The notes: a model not told the origin generated them from the letters alone. A DNA stretch of 22,965 nt from Anaerobutyricum faecale (GCA_019119645.1 DWWR01000093.1:1-22965), one strand, 5' to 3'; shown: positions 14,170-21,999, counted from the first letter of the stretch. A program made the numbers and translations.

Positions 14170-15560
14170 TTCACACCAGCCCTTGTATCTTCCAGAATGA
14201 TGCCCTTGTCCGCCAGCATATCACGAATCTCATCCGCTCTGGCAAAATTCTTTGCCTTTCTTGCGTCCTGACGCTCTTCGATGAGCGCTTCAATATCCGC
14301 GTCCAGCATCTCTTCTTTCTTATCTGTGATAATGCCCAGGATATCGCAGAGCTTCACAATGGTATCCAGAAGATACTGTACATATTCCTCAGATCCACCG
14401 GCAGCAGTCACATTGGCAAGCTTCACCAGTTCAAAGATAGCCGCAATGGCGTCCGCCGTATTAAAGTCATCTTCCATGGACGCCTCGAATTTAGCAACCA
14501 GAGCTTTCGCCTCTTCCATGTTCTTCTTATCTGCTTCCGCTGTGCCTTCTGTTTTCTCCCCGGACTGTTTGGCAGCCAGCACATCCCGGAGATTATCCAC
14601 TGCAGTGAGGATCCGCTCAAGGCCGTGTTTCGCCGCTTCCACCAGCGTATCGCTGAAATTCAACGGGCTTCTGTAGTGAGCGCTGAGCATAAAGAAACGA
14701 ATCACCTGCAGCGGATATTTTTCACCGATCTCCCGGACAGTGAAAAAGTTTCCGGCGGATTTGGACATTTTCTTATTGTCAATATTTAAGAAACCATTGT
14801 GCATCCAGTAATTGGCAAACTTCTCTCCGTTGCACGCCTCACTCTGAGCGATCTCATTCTCATGATGCGGGAAAATCAGATCCTCGCCGCCGGCGTGAAT
14901 ATCGATGGTGTCCCCGATGTATTTCCGGGACATGACCGAACACTCGATGTGCCAGCCAGGACGGCCCTCGCCCCACGGTGACGGCCAGGAAGGTTCGCCC
15001 TCTTTTTTCGGTTTCCAGAGCACAAAATCCATGGCGTCATCTTTCTCATCGCTGACCGCGATACGGATGCCCGCCATCATACCATCCAGATTCTTGTTGG
15101 AAAGCTGTCCGTAATGGTCAAACTTTCTTGTACGGAAATATACGGTACCGTGTTTCTCGTAGGCATAACCTTTATCAATGAGTTCCTGGATCATCTGAAT
15201 CATGCCGTCAATCTCTTCCGTAGCCTTCGGATGGTGTGTCGCTTCCTTGACATTGAGCGCCTGCATATCTTTCTCGCACTCTTTGATATATTTCTCGGAA
15301 ATCTCAGAAGCGGATACGCCCTCCTCCTGCGCTTTCTTGATGATCTTGTCATCCACATCAGTAAAGTTGGACACATAGTTCACATCGTATCCCTTATACT
15401 CGAAATATCTTCTCACTGTATCGAATACAACCATAGGGCGGGCATTTCCGATGTGAATATAGTTGTAAACCGTCGGCCCGCAGACATACATGCCGACCTT
15501 TCCTTCGTGCACCGGCACGAATTCTTCTTTTTTGTTGGTAAGTGTGTTATATATCTTCAT
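14154..15560 (-). CDS. cysS: Cysteinyl-tRNA synthetase
   Basis: Class I synthetase (468 aa) that charges tRNA-Cys in the cytosol. Zinc site: C27 (MYVCGPTVYNY), C207 (GWHIECSVM), H232 (FPHHENEIAQSE) and E236. ATP motifs: HIGN (36-39, the usual variant of HIGH) and KMSKS (264-268). The C-terminal DALR-like helical region and anticodon-binding tail are complete. The frame stays open upstream to 15770 through the T-box leader, but AGGAGG lies 5 nt before the ATG at 15560, which starts the canonical MKIYNTLT. It is controlled by a tRNA-Cys-sensing T-box and is the first gene of cysS-mrnC-rlmB-GT2. Confidence 0.97.
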   Translation of the reverse strand: MKIYNTLTNKKEEFVPVHEGKVGMYVCGPTVYNYIHIGNARPMVVFDTVRRYFEYKGYDVNYVSNFTDVDDKIIKKAQEEGVSASEISEKYIKECEKDMQALNVKEATHHPKATEEIDGMIQMIQELIDKGYAYEKHGTVYFRTRKFDHYGQLSNKNLDGMMAGIRIAVSDEKDDAMDFVLWKPKKEGEPSWPSPWGEGRPGWHIECSVMSRKYIGDTIDIHAGGEDLIFPHHENEIAQSEACNGEKFANYWMHNGFLNIDNKKMSKSAGNFFTVREIGEKYPLQVIRFFMLSAHYRSPLNFSDTLVEAAKHGLERILTAVDNLRDVLAAKQSGEKTEGTAEADKKNMEEAKALVAKFEASMEDDFNTADAIAAIFELVKLANVTAAGGSEEYVQYLLDTIVKLCDILGIITDKKEEMLDADIEALIEERQDARKAKNFARADEIRDMLADKGIILEDTRAGVKWKRA

Positions 15561-15630
15561 GATATCCTCCTTGTATACTAAAATATCTGTTACACAACAA
15601 AATGTCCCGCAGCAAAATATTTTGCAAAAG

Positions 15631-15889
15631 AAAAAACTCCGTCCCTCAAAAAAAGAGACGAAGTTATCCGCGGTTCCACTCTGTTTGACGCCCCGAAATC
15701 CGGGACCTCCCCTTACACCGTTAACGCCTGGTACGTGCGGCACTCCCGCCCGGTAAAAGGGCCTTCGCACCGCCGGCTCCCGAATGCACTTTCCCGGTTC
15801 CCGCGGATAAGGATGCTTCCAGCCTCCGGCATCCCCTCTCTGTATCCCGGCAAAACGGTACTCTTTTCGTTCTCCGCCTTTTTCATATA
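15631..15889 (-). promoter_or_regulatory. T-box leader (tRNA-Cys-sensing) of the cysS operon
   Basis: The minus strand has the T-box signature AGAGTGGAACCGCG (15669-15682), followed by an intrinsic terminator (arms 15655-15664 and 15636-15647, loop of A/T, then TTTTTT). Upstream is a Stem I region starting GAACGAAAAGAGTAC; its base can pair GTACCG with CGGTGC. TGC at 15786-15788 within GAAAGTGCATTC is the likely specifier codon for Cys, as expected for cysS. Uncharged tRNA-Cys should favour the antiterminator and read-through. The specifier position is by eye. Confidence 0.92.
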
Positions 15890-15895
15890 TTCCTA

Positions 15896-15924
15896 AGTCT
15901 ATGCAATTTCCGGAGTTTTGTCAA
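15896..15924 (-). promoter_or_regulatory. Promoter of the T-box/cysS operon
   Basis: Minus strand: TTGACA (15919-15924), 17-nt spacer, TAGACT (15896-15901), directly upstream of the T-box leader. It begins only about 50 nt after the acetyltransferase stop codon, with no clear terminator between. Confidence 0.75.
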
Positions 15925-15974
15925 TTGTTTTTTCTGATAATTTCCGTCGGCTTCGTTCTCCATTCATTTCTGTC

Positions 15975-17252
15975 TCAGACAATTTCCTGGATACAACATG
16001 GCTGCAGAGGGCGCAGCCCTTCCATCAGCGCCCAGCCCTCCGCCGTAAGGCCTTCGTACATTTCTTCCGTCCGGTCTTCCCGTCTTCCAAAAATCAACTC
16101 CGTAAGTGCCGCAATGGAAATGCTTCCTCCATCAGTTATCTGAGGTTCTTCGTCTACTGAAATCTTCCGGATGGTACTTCCCTGTTTCCCGGCATGCCAG
16201 AGATAGACGCCGTCCTGCTCTTTCAGAAAATCATCCCGGACCCGAATCCGGCAGGCAGCTTCCACATCACTGCAAAGATCTGTTCCTGTTTTTTCCAGAT
16301 CAAGGATGCGGAACATGATGATTTTTTTCTCACGCACCGGAAGCAGGCGAACCCCCTGATAGTTTCCCGGCGCCCTCAGTTCTTCTTTCCAGGTTTCATC
16401 AAGAATCAGCTGATATCTGCCATAATGATACTCTCTTTCGCTGTAAAGCAGTGCCTCATGGAGAAACTCCTGCCTGTCTTCCGTTCCCGCATAAACCACC
16501 TGCGAAAGCACCATACAGTCATTTTCCGCTCCCATGACAAATCTTCCGGCATAAACGCCGTTCCGGTATGCGGTTATCAGGCGACCAAAATCGCTGCGCA
16601 CCTCTTTTTCCATCCGCCTTAAATAATCCGGTGTGATCCTGGTGCAGACAGCAAATTGTTTTTCTCTCCTGTCGTTTTCCATCCGGCAGACTTCTTCCAG
16701 ATCTTCCGGCAAACCTGCCTGAAAGGAAAATCTTTCCTGTTCGGGAGGCACAGCCTTGCCAAAACATTCAATCTCCTGTTCCAGCTGGCGTATCCCAAAC
16801 CGGAAATCAAACGGCAGGTAATAATTTTCGTCAGCGGGCATCAGATATGTGAATGATTCCCCGCTTCTTCGCAGCCGGGAAAAAGTCTCCGCAAGCAGTT
16901 CCCGCATAACGCCTTGCCGGCGGAATTGTTCATCAGTGGCTACCCCCACAATATAATGTGCATTCATATCCCTGCCGCGCACCGTGAGTGTATAGGGATT
17001 CAGATGAAGCATCCCCCTGATCACCTGCGCGCTGTTTTCCGGGGCATTCAGTATCTCTGCAGCTTTTATTTCCAGGACATCTGACCCCTTTAAGTTCTGG
17101 TCTTCTTCCCCCTCGGTCACATTCAGCAAAATGTCGTTGTTTCCATAAACTTCCGCAAAATAAAAATCTGCATAAGGCACCGGATCATGAAAATTTCTCT
17201 GCCACATGGCATAGATTTCATCTCTGTGTCGTCCGTTCTCTCCGATAATCAT
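15975..17252 (-). CDS. Eis-like GNAT N-acetyltransferase
   Basis: A 425-aa protein with the layout of the Eis family: an N-terminal GNAT domain, a second divergent GNAT-like region, and a C-terminal SCP2-like domain (about 310-425). The acetyl-CoA-binding motif is VGVATDEQFRRQGVMRELL (102-120), followed by SFTYLMPADENYYLPFDF (133-150), the typical Eis pattern. Characterised Eis proteins acetylate amines, including aminoglycosides, from acetyl-CoA; the substrate here is unknown. The ATG at 17252 overlaps the ispF stop (ATGA) and has GGGAGG 9 nt upstream, so the frame from 17297 is discarded. It is translationally coupled to ispF, with no obvious functional link. Confidence 0.82.
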   Translation of the reverse strand: MIIGENGRHRDEIYAMWQRNFHDPVPYADFYFAEVYGNNDILLNVTEGEEDQNLKGSDVLEIKAAEILNAPENSAQVIRGMLHLNPYTLTVRGRDMNAHYIVGVATDEQFRRQGVMRELLAETFSRLRRSGESFTYLMPADENYYLPFDFRFGIRQLEQEIECFGKAVPPEQERFSFQAGLPEDLEEVCRMENDRREKQFAVCTRITPDYLRRMEKEVRSDFGRLITAYRNGVYAGRFVMGAENDCMVLSQVVYAGTEDRQEFLHEALLYSEREYHYGRYQLILDETWKEELRAPGNYQGVRLLPVREKKIIMFRILDLEKTGTDLCSDVEAACRIRVRDDFLKEQDGVYLWHAGKQGSTIRKISVDEEPQITDGGSISIAALTELIFGRREDRTEEMYEGLTAEGWALMEGLRPLQPCCIQEIV

Positions 17253-17809
17253 TGTTCCTGTCCTCCCTGCTGCCGGCAGCCCTGGCAGCCCGCACAATTT
17301 TTTTCTTCCAGCATCACATCAGCGCCCACATAATTCTGAATCTCTGAAAGCAGGCACACCGCGCTGGCAGCGATGCCCAGCCCCTCCCCAGTAAATCCAA
17401 GTCCTTCTTCCGTAGTCGCCTTCACATTCACCTGTCCTTCACTGATTCCCAGCACATCCGCGATATTTTTCTTCATCTGTGGAATATAGCCGGCCAGTTT
17501 CGGCCGCTGGGCAATGACGGTGGCATCAATATTTTCAATAAAATACGCCTTTTTCTCAATGAGACGGCGCACTTCCGAGAGAAGCTTCATGCTGTCGGCT
17601 CCCTTATAAGCCGGATCCGTATCCGGAAAATGCTTTCCGATATCTCCGAGGGCAGCTGCTCCCAGCAGTGCGTCCATGACCGCATGCACCAGCACATCCG
17701 CATCTGAGTGTCCAAGAAGCCCTTTTTCAAAAGGAATCTCCACACCGCCAAGAATGAGCTTCCGGCCTTCTGTCAGGCGATGTACATCGTATCCACTTCC
17801 AATTCTCAT
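17249..17809 (-). CDS. ispF: 2-C-methyl-D-erythritol 2,4-cyclodiphosphate synthase with Cys-rich tail
   Basis: Cytosolic MEP-pathway enzyme converting CDP-methylerythritol 2-phosphate to the cyclodiphosphate on the way to isoprenoids. The 186-aa product shows the Zn ligands D8, H10 (GYDVHRL) and H42 (GHSDADVLVHAVMDALLGA), the GDIGKHFPDTD loop (55-65) and TTEEGLGFTGEGLGI (132-146). IspF normally ends near residue 158; here a tail of about 28 aa follows, with C172, C175 and C178 (NCAGCQGC) and a Gln/Gly-rich end. The ribosome site AGGAGA supports the ATG at 17809 rather than the longer frame (17851). ispD is not adjacent. It is coupled by ATGA to the acetyltransferase. A hairpin array lies just upstream. 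Confidence 0.94.
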   Translation of the reverse strand: MRIGSGYDVHRLTEGRKLILGGVEIPFEKGLLGHSDADVLVHAVMDALLGAAALGDIGKHFPDTDPAYKGADSMKLLSEVRRLIEKKAYFIENIDATVIAQRPKLAGYIPQMKKNIADVLGISEGQVNVKATTEEGLGFTGEGLGIAASAVCLLSEIQNYVGADVMLEEKNCAGCQGCRQQGGQEQ

Positions 17810-17838
17810 AGTCTCTCCTGTCCTTTCTGTGATTCTGT

Positions 17839-17905
17839 CATTCTCATGCAATAAGAATGAATCCTGCTTTGCAGAATTCTCCGCCTGCGGCGGATCGCTT
17901 CCGCG
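17839..17905 (-). repeat. Head-to-tail hairpin array upstream of ispF
   Basis: Abutting inverted repeats: CATTCT/AGAATG (17839-17859), GAATCCTGC-TTT-GCAGAATTC (17859-17879, one mismatch that is a G.U in minus-strand RNA), TCCGCC-TGC-GGCGGA (17880-17894), CGC-TTCC-GCG (17896-17905). The copy at 17889-17895 can instead pair with ATCCGCC at 17916-17922. I see no gene or clear promoter in 17810-17980. Confidence 0.6.
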
Positions 17906-17944
17906 ACATCATTCCATCCGCCACAATGCGATCTTCACGGAGCG

Positions 17945-17986
17945 TTTTTTGTTTCACGGAAACACAGCTTTCTATGAAACAAAAAA
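17945..17986 (-). repeat. Long hairpin downstream of tRNA-Met
   Basis: TTTTTTGTTTCA (17945-17956) and TGAAACAAAAAA (17975-17986) are perfect 12-bp arms, with an inner GAAA/TTTC helix (17959-17962, 17969-17972). It overlaps the T-run of the tRNA-Met terminator. Confidence 0.5.
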
Positions 17987-18012
17987 AGCATACCCGCCAT
18001 GCAGATATGCTC
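17981..18012 (-). terminator. Intrinsic terminator of the tRNA-Val/tRNA-Met unit
   Basis: AGCATA (minus, 18006-18011) pairs with TATGCT (17988-17993), followed by TTTTTTT, 18 nt after the end of tRNA-Met. The tRNA itself is also followed by TTTTTT. Confidence 0.7.
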
Positions 18013-18029
18013 TCCCAGATAACAAAAAA

Positions 18030-18103
18030 TAGCGGGAACTGGATTTGAACCAGCGACACCACGGGTATGAACCGTGTGCTCTAGCCAACTGAGCTATCCC
18101 GCC
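18030..18103 (-). tRNA. tRNA-Met (anticodon CAT, elongator type)
   Basis: A 74-nt cloverleaf: acceptor GGCGGGA/TCCCGCT (terminal G.U), D stem GCTC/GAGC, anticodon stem CACGG/CCGTG with loop TTCATAC, T arm GCTGG-TTCAAAT-CCAGT, discriminator A, no CCA. It resembles Bacillus elongator tRNA-Met (CACGG-TTCATAC region), not initiator (no terminal mismatch with GGG/CCC anticodon pairs). tRNA-Ile2 with lysidine is less likely. Confidence 0.93.
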
Positions 18104-18117
18104 ATGTGATGAAAAAG

Positions 18118-18190
18118 TGGGACCTATAGGGCTCGAACCTATGACCCTCTGCTTGTAAGGCAGATGCTCTCCCAGCTGAGCTAAGATCCC
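18118..18190 (-). tRNA. tRNA-Val (anticodon TAC)
   Basis: A 73-nt cloverleaf: acceptor GGGATCT/AGGTCCC (one T.G pair), D stem GCTC/GAGC, anticodon stem TCTGC/GCAGA with loop CTTACAA (anticodon TAC), T arm ATAGG-TTCGAGC-CCTAT, discriminator A, no CCA. It is first in the tRNA-Val/tRNA-Met unit, 14 nt before tRNA-Met. Confidence 0.97.
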
Positions 18191-18209
18191 ACATCACTCA
18201 ACGAAACTT

Positions 18210-18238
18210 ATTATATTACAAAAGTTCTCTGCTGTCAA
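18210..18238 (-). promoter_or_regulatory. Perfect consensus promoter of the tRNA unit
   Basis: Minus strand: TTGACA (18233-18238), 17-nt spacer, TATAAT (18210-18215). Both hexamers and the spacing are exact consensus, about 20 nt before tRNA-Val. Confidence 0.9.
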
Positions 18239-18311
18239 CAAGAAAATGATTCTTTTTTCTGTTTTTTTCAAAAAATATAATTAATTCTATTATTTGAACT
18301 GTCGATGCATT

Positions 18312-19508
18312 TTATACATCTGTCTTTGCTTCTTTTTCCGCCAGCTTCTCCGCCGCAGAAACAGCCGAAAGATGAAGAAGCACCGCATCGGCAAGAGCTC
18401 TCTCATCAATGGCAAAACAAGGATGATGATTTGGAAAACATTCTTTCTCCGGATCCCCGCATCCCACAAAGGCAAACACACCGGGAACCTTTGTCTGGTA
18501 CCAGGAAAAATCCTCCCCCAGCATCAGCGGCGGCACATGGCAAAGTTTCCTTTCCAGAAACCGTTCTGCTTCCGGAGCAATGCACGCTGTCAGGGACGTG
18601 TCATTGACCAGCGGCGGATGAGAACCGTAATGATAGGTGATATCCGCTTTTCCTCCATAATACGCGGCGATATGTTCTGCTCTGGCTTCCACTGCCTCTT
18701 TCAGGCGAAGGGCCGTCTCTTCCCGAAAACTCCTGCAGGTCCCTTCCGTCTGTGCCGTGCCTGCTATGACATTATACTGACTGCCTGAATGGAGGGAACC
18801 GATAGTCACGACTGCACTGTCCGCCGGATCGACCTCTCTGGATACAATACTCTGGACACTCATCACGAAGTCCGCTGCCATCACTGTAGCGTCCACGCAC
18901 TGGTGAGGCTTCCCGGCATGACCGCCCTTCCCCTCAAAGGTAATGGAAAAACGGTCCGTCTGCGCCATCCGGGGACCCGCTTCTATGGACACATCCCCCG
19001 TCTTCATATCGGAAAACAAGTGCAGTCCGAAAATAACATCCACATCGGAAAGCACACCCTGAGCGAGGATATGCGCCGCGCCGAGAGTATTCTCCTCCGA
19101 AGGCTGAAAGATCAGTTTGACCCGGACAGAAAGTTTCTCCTCTCGTTGTTTCAGAATCTCCGCCGCTCCTAAAAGTCCGGCGATGTGGCCGTCGTGGCCG
19201 CAGGCATGCATCCGCCCCGGATGTACGGAGGCATACTTTACCCCGGTCTCCTCCGTCACCGGCAGCCCGTCAATATCCGCGCGAAGGGCAATAGTAAATC
19301 CCGTTTCCGGGCCAATATAAGCAAAGGCGCCGGAAGGCTCCAGACGATGGGGTACGACACCCATCCTTTCCAGATACCGGCAGATCATTTCCGTAGTTTC
19401 CACTTCTTCCATACCAAGTTCCGGAATCCGGTGGAACTCCCGCCGGATCCGGCTGTATTCTTCTTTTCCTGCTTTTACCGCTTCTTTCAGCTGTCTTACG
19501 TCAATCAT
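18312..19508 (-). CDS. M20D family metallo-amidohydrolase
   Basis: A 398-aa di-metal amidohydrolase of the M20D group (N-acyl-amino-acid, hippurate, IAA-conjugate or N-acetyl-diaminopimelate hydrolases). Visible: LRADIDGLP (75-83), MHACGHDGHIAG (100-111, ligands C103 and H105), FQPSEE (134-139, catalytic/ligand Glu), GLHLF (H163), the dimerisation domain EGKGGHAGKPH, and the C-terminal HHPCFAIDE His ligand. All ligands are present, so it should be active, but the acyl substrate cannot be read. AGAGGAG precedes the ATG at 19508. It is the last gene of the ACT-TGase-HAAS-M20D cluster, 20 nt after the HAAS gene. Confidence 0.9.
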   Translation of the reverse strand: MIDVRQLKEAVKAGKEEYSRIRREFHRIPELGMEEVETTEMICRYLERMGVVPHRLEPSGAFAYIGPETGFTIALRADIDGLPVTEETGVKYASVHPGRMHACGHDGHIAGLLGAAEILKQREEKLSVRVKLIFQPSEENTLGAAHILAQGVLSDVDVIFGLHLFSDMKTGDVSIEAGPRMAQTDRFSITFEGKGGHAGKPHQCVDATVMAADFVMSVQSIVSREVDPADSAVVTIGSLHSGSQYNVIAGTAQTEGTCRSFREETALRLKEAVEARAEHIAAYYGGKADITYHYGSHPPLVNDTSLTACIAPEAERFLERKLCHVPPLMLGEDFSWYQTKVPGVFAFVGCGDPEKECFPNHHPCFAIDERALADAVLLHLSAVSAAEKLAEKEAKTDV

Positions 19509-19528
19509 ATATCGCTCCTCTGTATTTT

Positions 19529-20056
19529 TTACCGGCTGCCGCGGATCAAACGAAGAACAATCAGCACCGGAATCAGTACGACCACCACCGGCAGCAATAC
19601 CCGAATCAGCAATCCGAGAATGATCAGAATAAGGATAATCCCGAAAACAAGCTTGAGACCACCCACCTTCTTTATCCGAAGATTCGCCTGTTCATCCTCA
19701 TAACTGTTATAACGCCCCTCTTCGGAGTCATAATAACCGCCCTGACTTTCCCGGCTGCCGCCATAATATCCTCTCTGGCTTCCGCCGTACCGGCCGCTCT
19801 GTCCACCATTATAATAACTGTCCTGTCCGCCATAATCCGCCTGCCTGTCCTGTCCGCTGACCGCCTCCCGGGCATCAATGATAGATCTGGCAATAAGCCT
19901 CGGACTTCCCAGCGAGGTTACGATCTCACTCTCACTATAACCCATGGCTTTCTGTTCCTCAAAGTACTGGCGATAATAATTCAGAGAATCTCTGATCTCA
20001 CTCTCCGGCACCTCACCCCGCAGACTTTCTTCCAGTTCCCTAAAAAAATCTTCCAT
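19529..20056 (-). CDS. DUF1700/HAAS-domain membrane protein with Gly/Tyr-rich linker
   Basis: A 175-aa protein in three parts. Residues 1-62 are a HAAS/DUF1700 domain (FFRELEESLRG, YYRQYFEE, LGSPRLIARSII), a helical module usually linked to PadR-type regulators or membrane stress proteins. Residues 63-124 are a low-complexity linker of Gly, Tyr, Ser, Gln, Arg and Asp with repeated YYGGS/YGGQ units. Residues 132-170 are very hydrophobic, with one or two membrane segments and a basic end (LIRGSR). No PadR gene is adjacent. The ATG at 20056 has AAGGA 11 nt upstream; an in-frame ATG at 20089 is possible. The role is unknown; the linker could mediate self-association. Confidence 0.75.
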   Translation of the reverse strand: MEDFFRELEESLRGEVPESEIRDSLNYYRQYFEEQKAMGYSESEIVTSLGSPRLIARSIIDAREAVSGQDRQADYGGQDSYYNGGQSGRYGGSQRGYYGGSRESQGGYYDSEEGRYNSYEDEQANLRIKKVGGLKLVFGIILILIILGLLIRVLLPVVVVLIPVLIVLRLIRGSR

Positions 20057-20126
20057 ATTTTCTGTAATCCTTTCTGAGTAAGCAGCCATCCCCACAGCAT
20101 ACGCCGCACTGGCAGCCCCTCTTTTG

Positions 20127-21209
20127 TCAGTAATCCAAAGTAAAGTATAACGTCGTATACGGCGCCTCTCCTATGGTCTGCAAATGTACGTATTTTGCGC
20201 CGCTGTATTCAAAAATGAATTGCAGATTTGCCTCCGAATATGTGGCTTCGTTGTAATCTCCCACCATCACCTGGACACTGTCCGGCGTATCATCCGCAAA
20301 TATTTCCTCACATTTTGCTTCAAAAGCATCCATATTCTCACAATACAGATCATTCTCTCTGTAATATTGGTATTTTGTCCCTTCCGCCGGCACAAAGTCC
20401 GCAGCCTCCCAGACGTGGCTCTGCGCCATCTGCGTATCATTGAGATTAAAATAAGAATACAAAAGTCTGTCCGGGTCATCAGGTTCCGGATCATCCCAGG
20501 TCACATCCACATGATACCATTGATCATCATCCAGACGGATCAGGTTCCACGCATGATTCTCCCCGTCTGCCGTCCCGGTGATTAGCTCACATTCCACGCC
20601 GCTCAGATCACAGAGCAGCTTCATGGCCTGAGCATAGCCGTTGCAGACCGCCTTTCCCTGTACCAGGGCGCCATAGGCATTGTAAGCGGTGCTGTCCTCA
20701 GAATCCACACCTTCCGGATATCCGTAAGCCACATTTTTCACCAGATAATCATGAATCTTTTTCTCTTTTTTGTAGGCCGACTTTTCTTTGGAAAGATCCG
20801 CAAGGATACCTTCACAGACCTTCTTAAGTTCCGCCGCCTGACTGCGTTCCTCCGGAATCTCCCCTCCATCGAGGAGCGCTTCCTCCACATAATAATTATC
20901 GCTGATATCGCAGGAAAGCGTCACATAAGAGCGGTCCAGCATCTTCACAGTCTTGATCTCATACTGCGTCACACTGCCATAAAAACCGTCATGTTCCTGA
21001 TTGAGCACATTCAAATCATCCTGCGAAAGTTCCTCCGTCACAAACGCGACCTCTTCTTTTCCCTCCTTTAAAGAATTCTCTACCTGTTGATACAACTCCT
21101 CGGCAGTATTGATCACCGATTCCCCGGAAGCCATAATTTCCCGTACTGCACTGCATCCGGAAAGGGTCAGCACCGCTGACACACTCAACACCGCCAGAAA
21201 TTTTTTCAT
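20127..21209 (-). CDS. Transglutaminase-like lipoprotein
   Basis: A 360-aa surface lipoprotein. The signal MKKFLAVLSVSAVLTLSGC gives a lipobox LSGC with the lipidated Cys at 19. A coiled, acidic region (about 30-140) precedes a transglutaminase-like core with C189 (GKAVCNGYAQAM), H219 (GENHAWNLI) and D235 (YHVDVTWDDPE), a complete Cys-His-Asp triad. Such domains act as peptidases or cross-linkers outside the cell; the substrate is unknown. The start is ATG 21209, because AAAGGG is 6 nt upstream of it and directly abuts the ATG at 21215. It lies 12 nt after the ACT gene and 70 nt before the HAAS gene, in one apparent operon. Confidence 0.87.
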   Translation of the reverse strand: MKKFLAVLSVSAVLTLSGCSAVREIMASGESVINTAEELYQQVENSLKEGKEEVAFVTEELSQDDLNVLNQEHDGFYGSVTQYEIKTVKMLDRSYVTLSCDISDNYYVEEALLDGGEIPEERSQAAELKKVCEGILADLSKEKSAYKKEKKIHDYLVKNVAYGYPEGVDSEDSTAYNAYGALVQGKAVCNGYAQAMKLLCDLSGVECELITGTADGENHAWNLIRLDDDQWYHVDVTWDDPEPDDPDRLLYSYFNLNDTQMAQSHVWEAADFVPAEGTKYQYYRENDLYCENMDAFEAKCEEIFADDTPDSVQVMVGDYNEATYSEANLQFIFEYSGAKYVHLQTIGEAPYTTLYFTLDY

Positions 21210-21221
21210 ATACATCCCTTT

Positions 21222-21605
21222 CTAATCCTCCACATATTCCTTCAGGAGACGATCCGCCTTCTCCACATCCGACGGACGCAGAATCATCTCGTCGCCTTTT
21301 CCGGTGGCAAAGGCATACATATATTCCAGATTGATACCTTCTCCGGCAAAAGCCACCAACATATCAGAGAGCGCGCCTGCCCGGGAAGGAATGCGGATCC
21401 GAAGCACATCCGTAAGTTCCACCTGATATTTGTGGCTGCGGAGAATTTCCGCCACCTGCTCCGGATTCGGAAGAATCAGCCGTGTCACGGTATCCGCCAT
21501 ACTCAGAGCTTCCACATTGATATTCTCCTTTCCAAGAATATCCATCACTTCTTTTAACTTGCCTTCTCGGTTCTCTACCCGAACGGTAACCTGCTTTACA
21601 ATCAT
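21222..21605 (-). CDS. Tandem ACT-domain amino-acid-binding protein
   Basis: A 127-aa protein made of two ACT domains only (about 4-68 and 69-126), with the characteristic NREGKLKEVMDILGKENINVEAL and SRAGALSDMLVAFAGEGINLEY ligand-loop/helix patterns. ACT pairs bind amino acids and usually act as allosteric sensors; in Clostridia such a stand-alone protein is often beside a phenylacetate-CoA ligase, which is not seen here. GGGAGGG precedes the ATG at 21605; the frame from 21665 has no site. It is the first gene of the four-gene cluster, with promoter 21637-21665. Ligand and partner are unknown. Confidence 0.87.
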   Translation of the reverse strand: MIVKQVTVRVENREGKLKEVMDILGKENINVEALSMADTVTRLILPNPEQVAEILRSHKYQVELTDVLRIRIPSRAGALSDMLVAFAGEGINLEYMYAFATGKGDEMILRPSDVEKADRLLKEYVED

Positions 21606-21636
21606 GTCTTTCCCTCCCTGTACATATTTTATTATC

Positions 21637-21665
21637 ATTTTACCAATTTTCCCAGGTAAACGCAA
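21637..21665 (-). promoter_or_regulatory. Predicted promoter of the ACT-TGase-HAAS-M20D cluster
   Basis: Minus strand: TTGCGT (21660-21665), 17-nt spacer, TAAAAT (21637-21642), about 30 nt before the ACT gene. Confidence 0.55.
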
Positions 21666-21718
21666 CCATCAGCGCAGGGAGGCTTTTACATCATAAAAAG
21701 TTCCGCCAAAACTAAATC

Positions 21719-21748
21719 AGGAGATGCGGGATAAACCACGCATCTCCT
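21719..21748. terminator. Hairpin between the groEL repeats and the ACT gene, possible terminator
   Basis: AGGAGATGCG (21719-21728), 10-nt loop, CGCATCTCCT (21739-21748): perfect 10-bp stem. On the minus strand it is followed by TGATTTAGTTTT, on the plus strand by GGTTTGATTTTATTT; neither T-run is clean. It would be the last structure of a transcript running out of groEL. Confidence 0.5.
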
Positions 21749-21805
21749 GGTTTGATTTTATTTATTTGTGTTTTCAGCCGCTATCCGGGATTTTGTGACG
21801 AAAGC

Positions 21806-21891
21806 CAGATGCTACGCGCTTCACGCTCCCGCATCTGCCGAACCTTCGCACTATTCAGCCATCCACTTCGGATTCGCAGCTATCGCTGCTT
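21806..21891 (-). repeat. 86-bp structured direct repeat downstream of groEL, copy 1
   Basis: It matches copy 2 (21914-21999) at 85 of 86 positions, with a period of 108 bp. It contains a hairpin CAGATGC/GCATCTG (21806-21812 with 21831-21837) with an inner GCGY-GAA-GCGC helix (minus strand), CTATTCAGCCAT (21851-21862), and a GCAGC-TATC-GCTGC hairpin (21876-21889). Confidence 0.9.
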
Positions 21892-21913
21892 ACGCAAGCT
21901 GTAACCGAAAGCA

Positions 21914-21999
21914 CAGATGCTACGCGCTTCGCGCTCCCGCATCTGCCGAACCTTCGCACTATTCAGCCATCCACTTCGGATTCGCAGCTATCGCTGCTT
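21914..21999 (-). repeat. 86-bp structured direct repeat downstream of groEL, copy 2
   Basis: Second copy. The only difference from copy 1 is G at 21931 for A at 21823. It is followed by an extra GCTGC-TTAC-GCAGC hairpin (22004-22017). The open frame over both copies encodes only the repeat and has no ribosome site. Confidence 0.9.

Noticed and set aside
15561..15770. 70-codon in-frame N-terminal extension of cysS
   Set aside because: It translates the T-box antiterminator/terminator region; the ATG at 15560 has AGGAGG and the canonical start.
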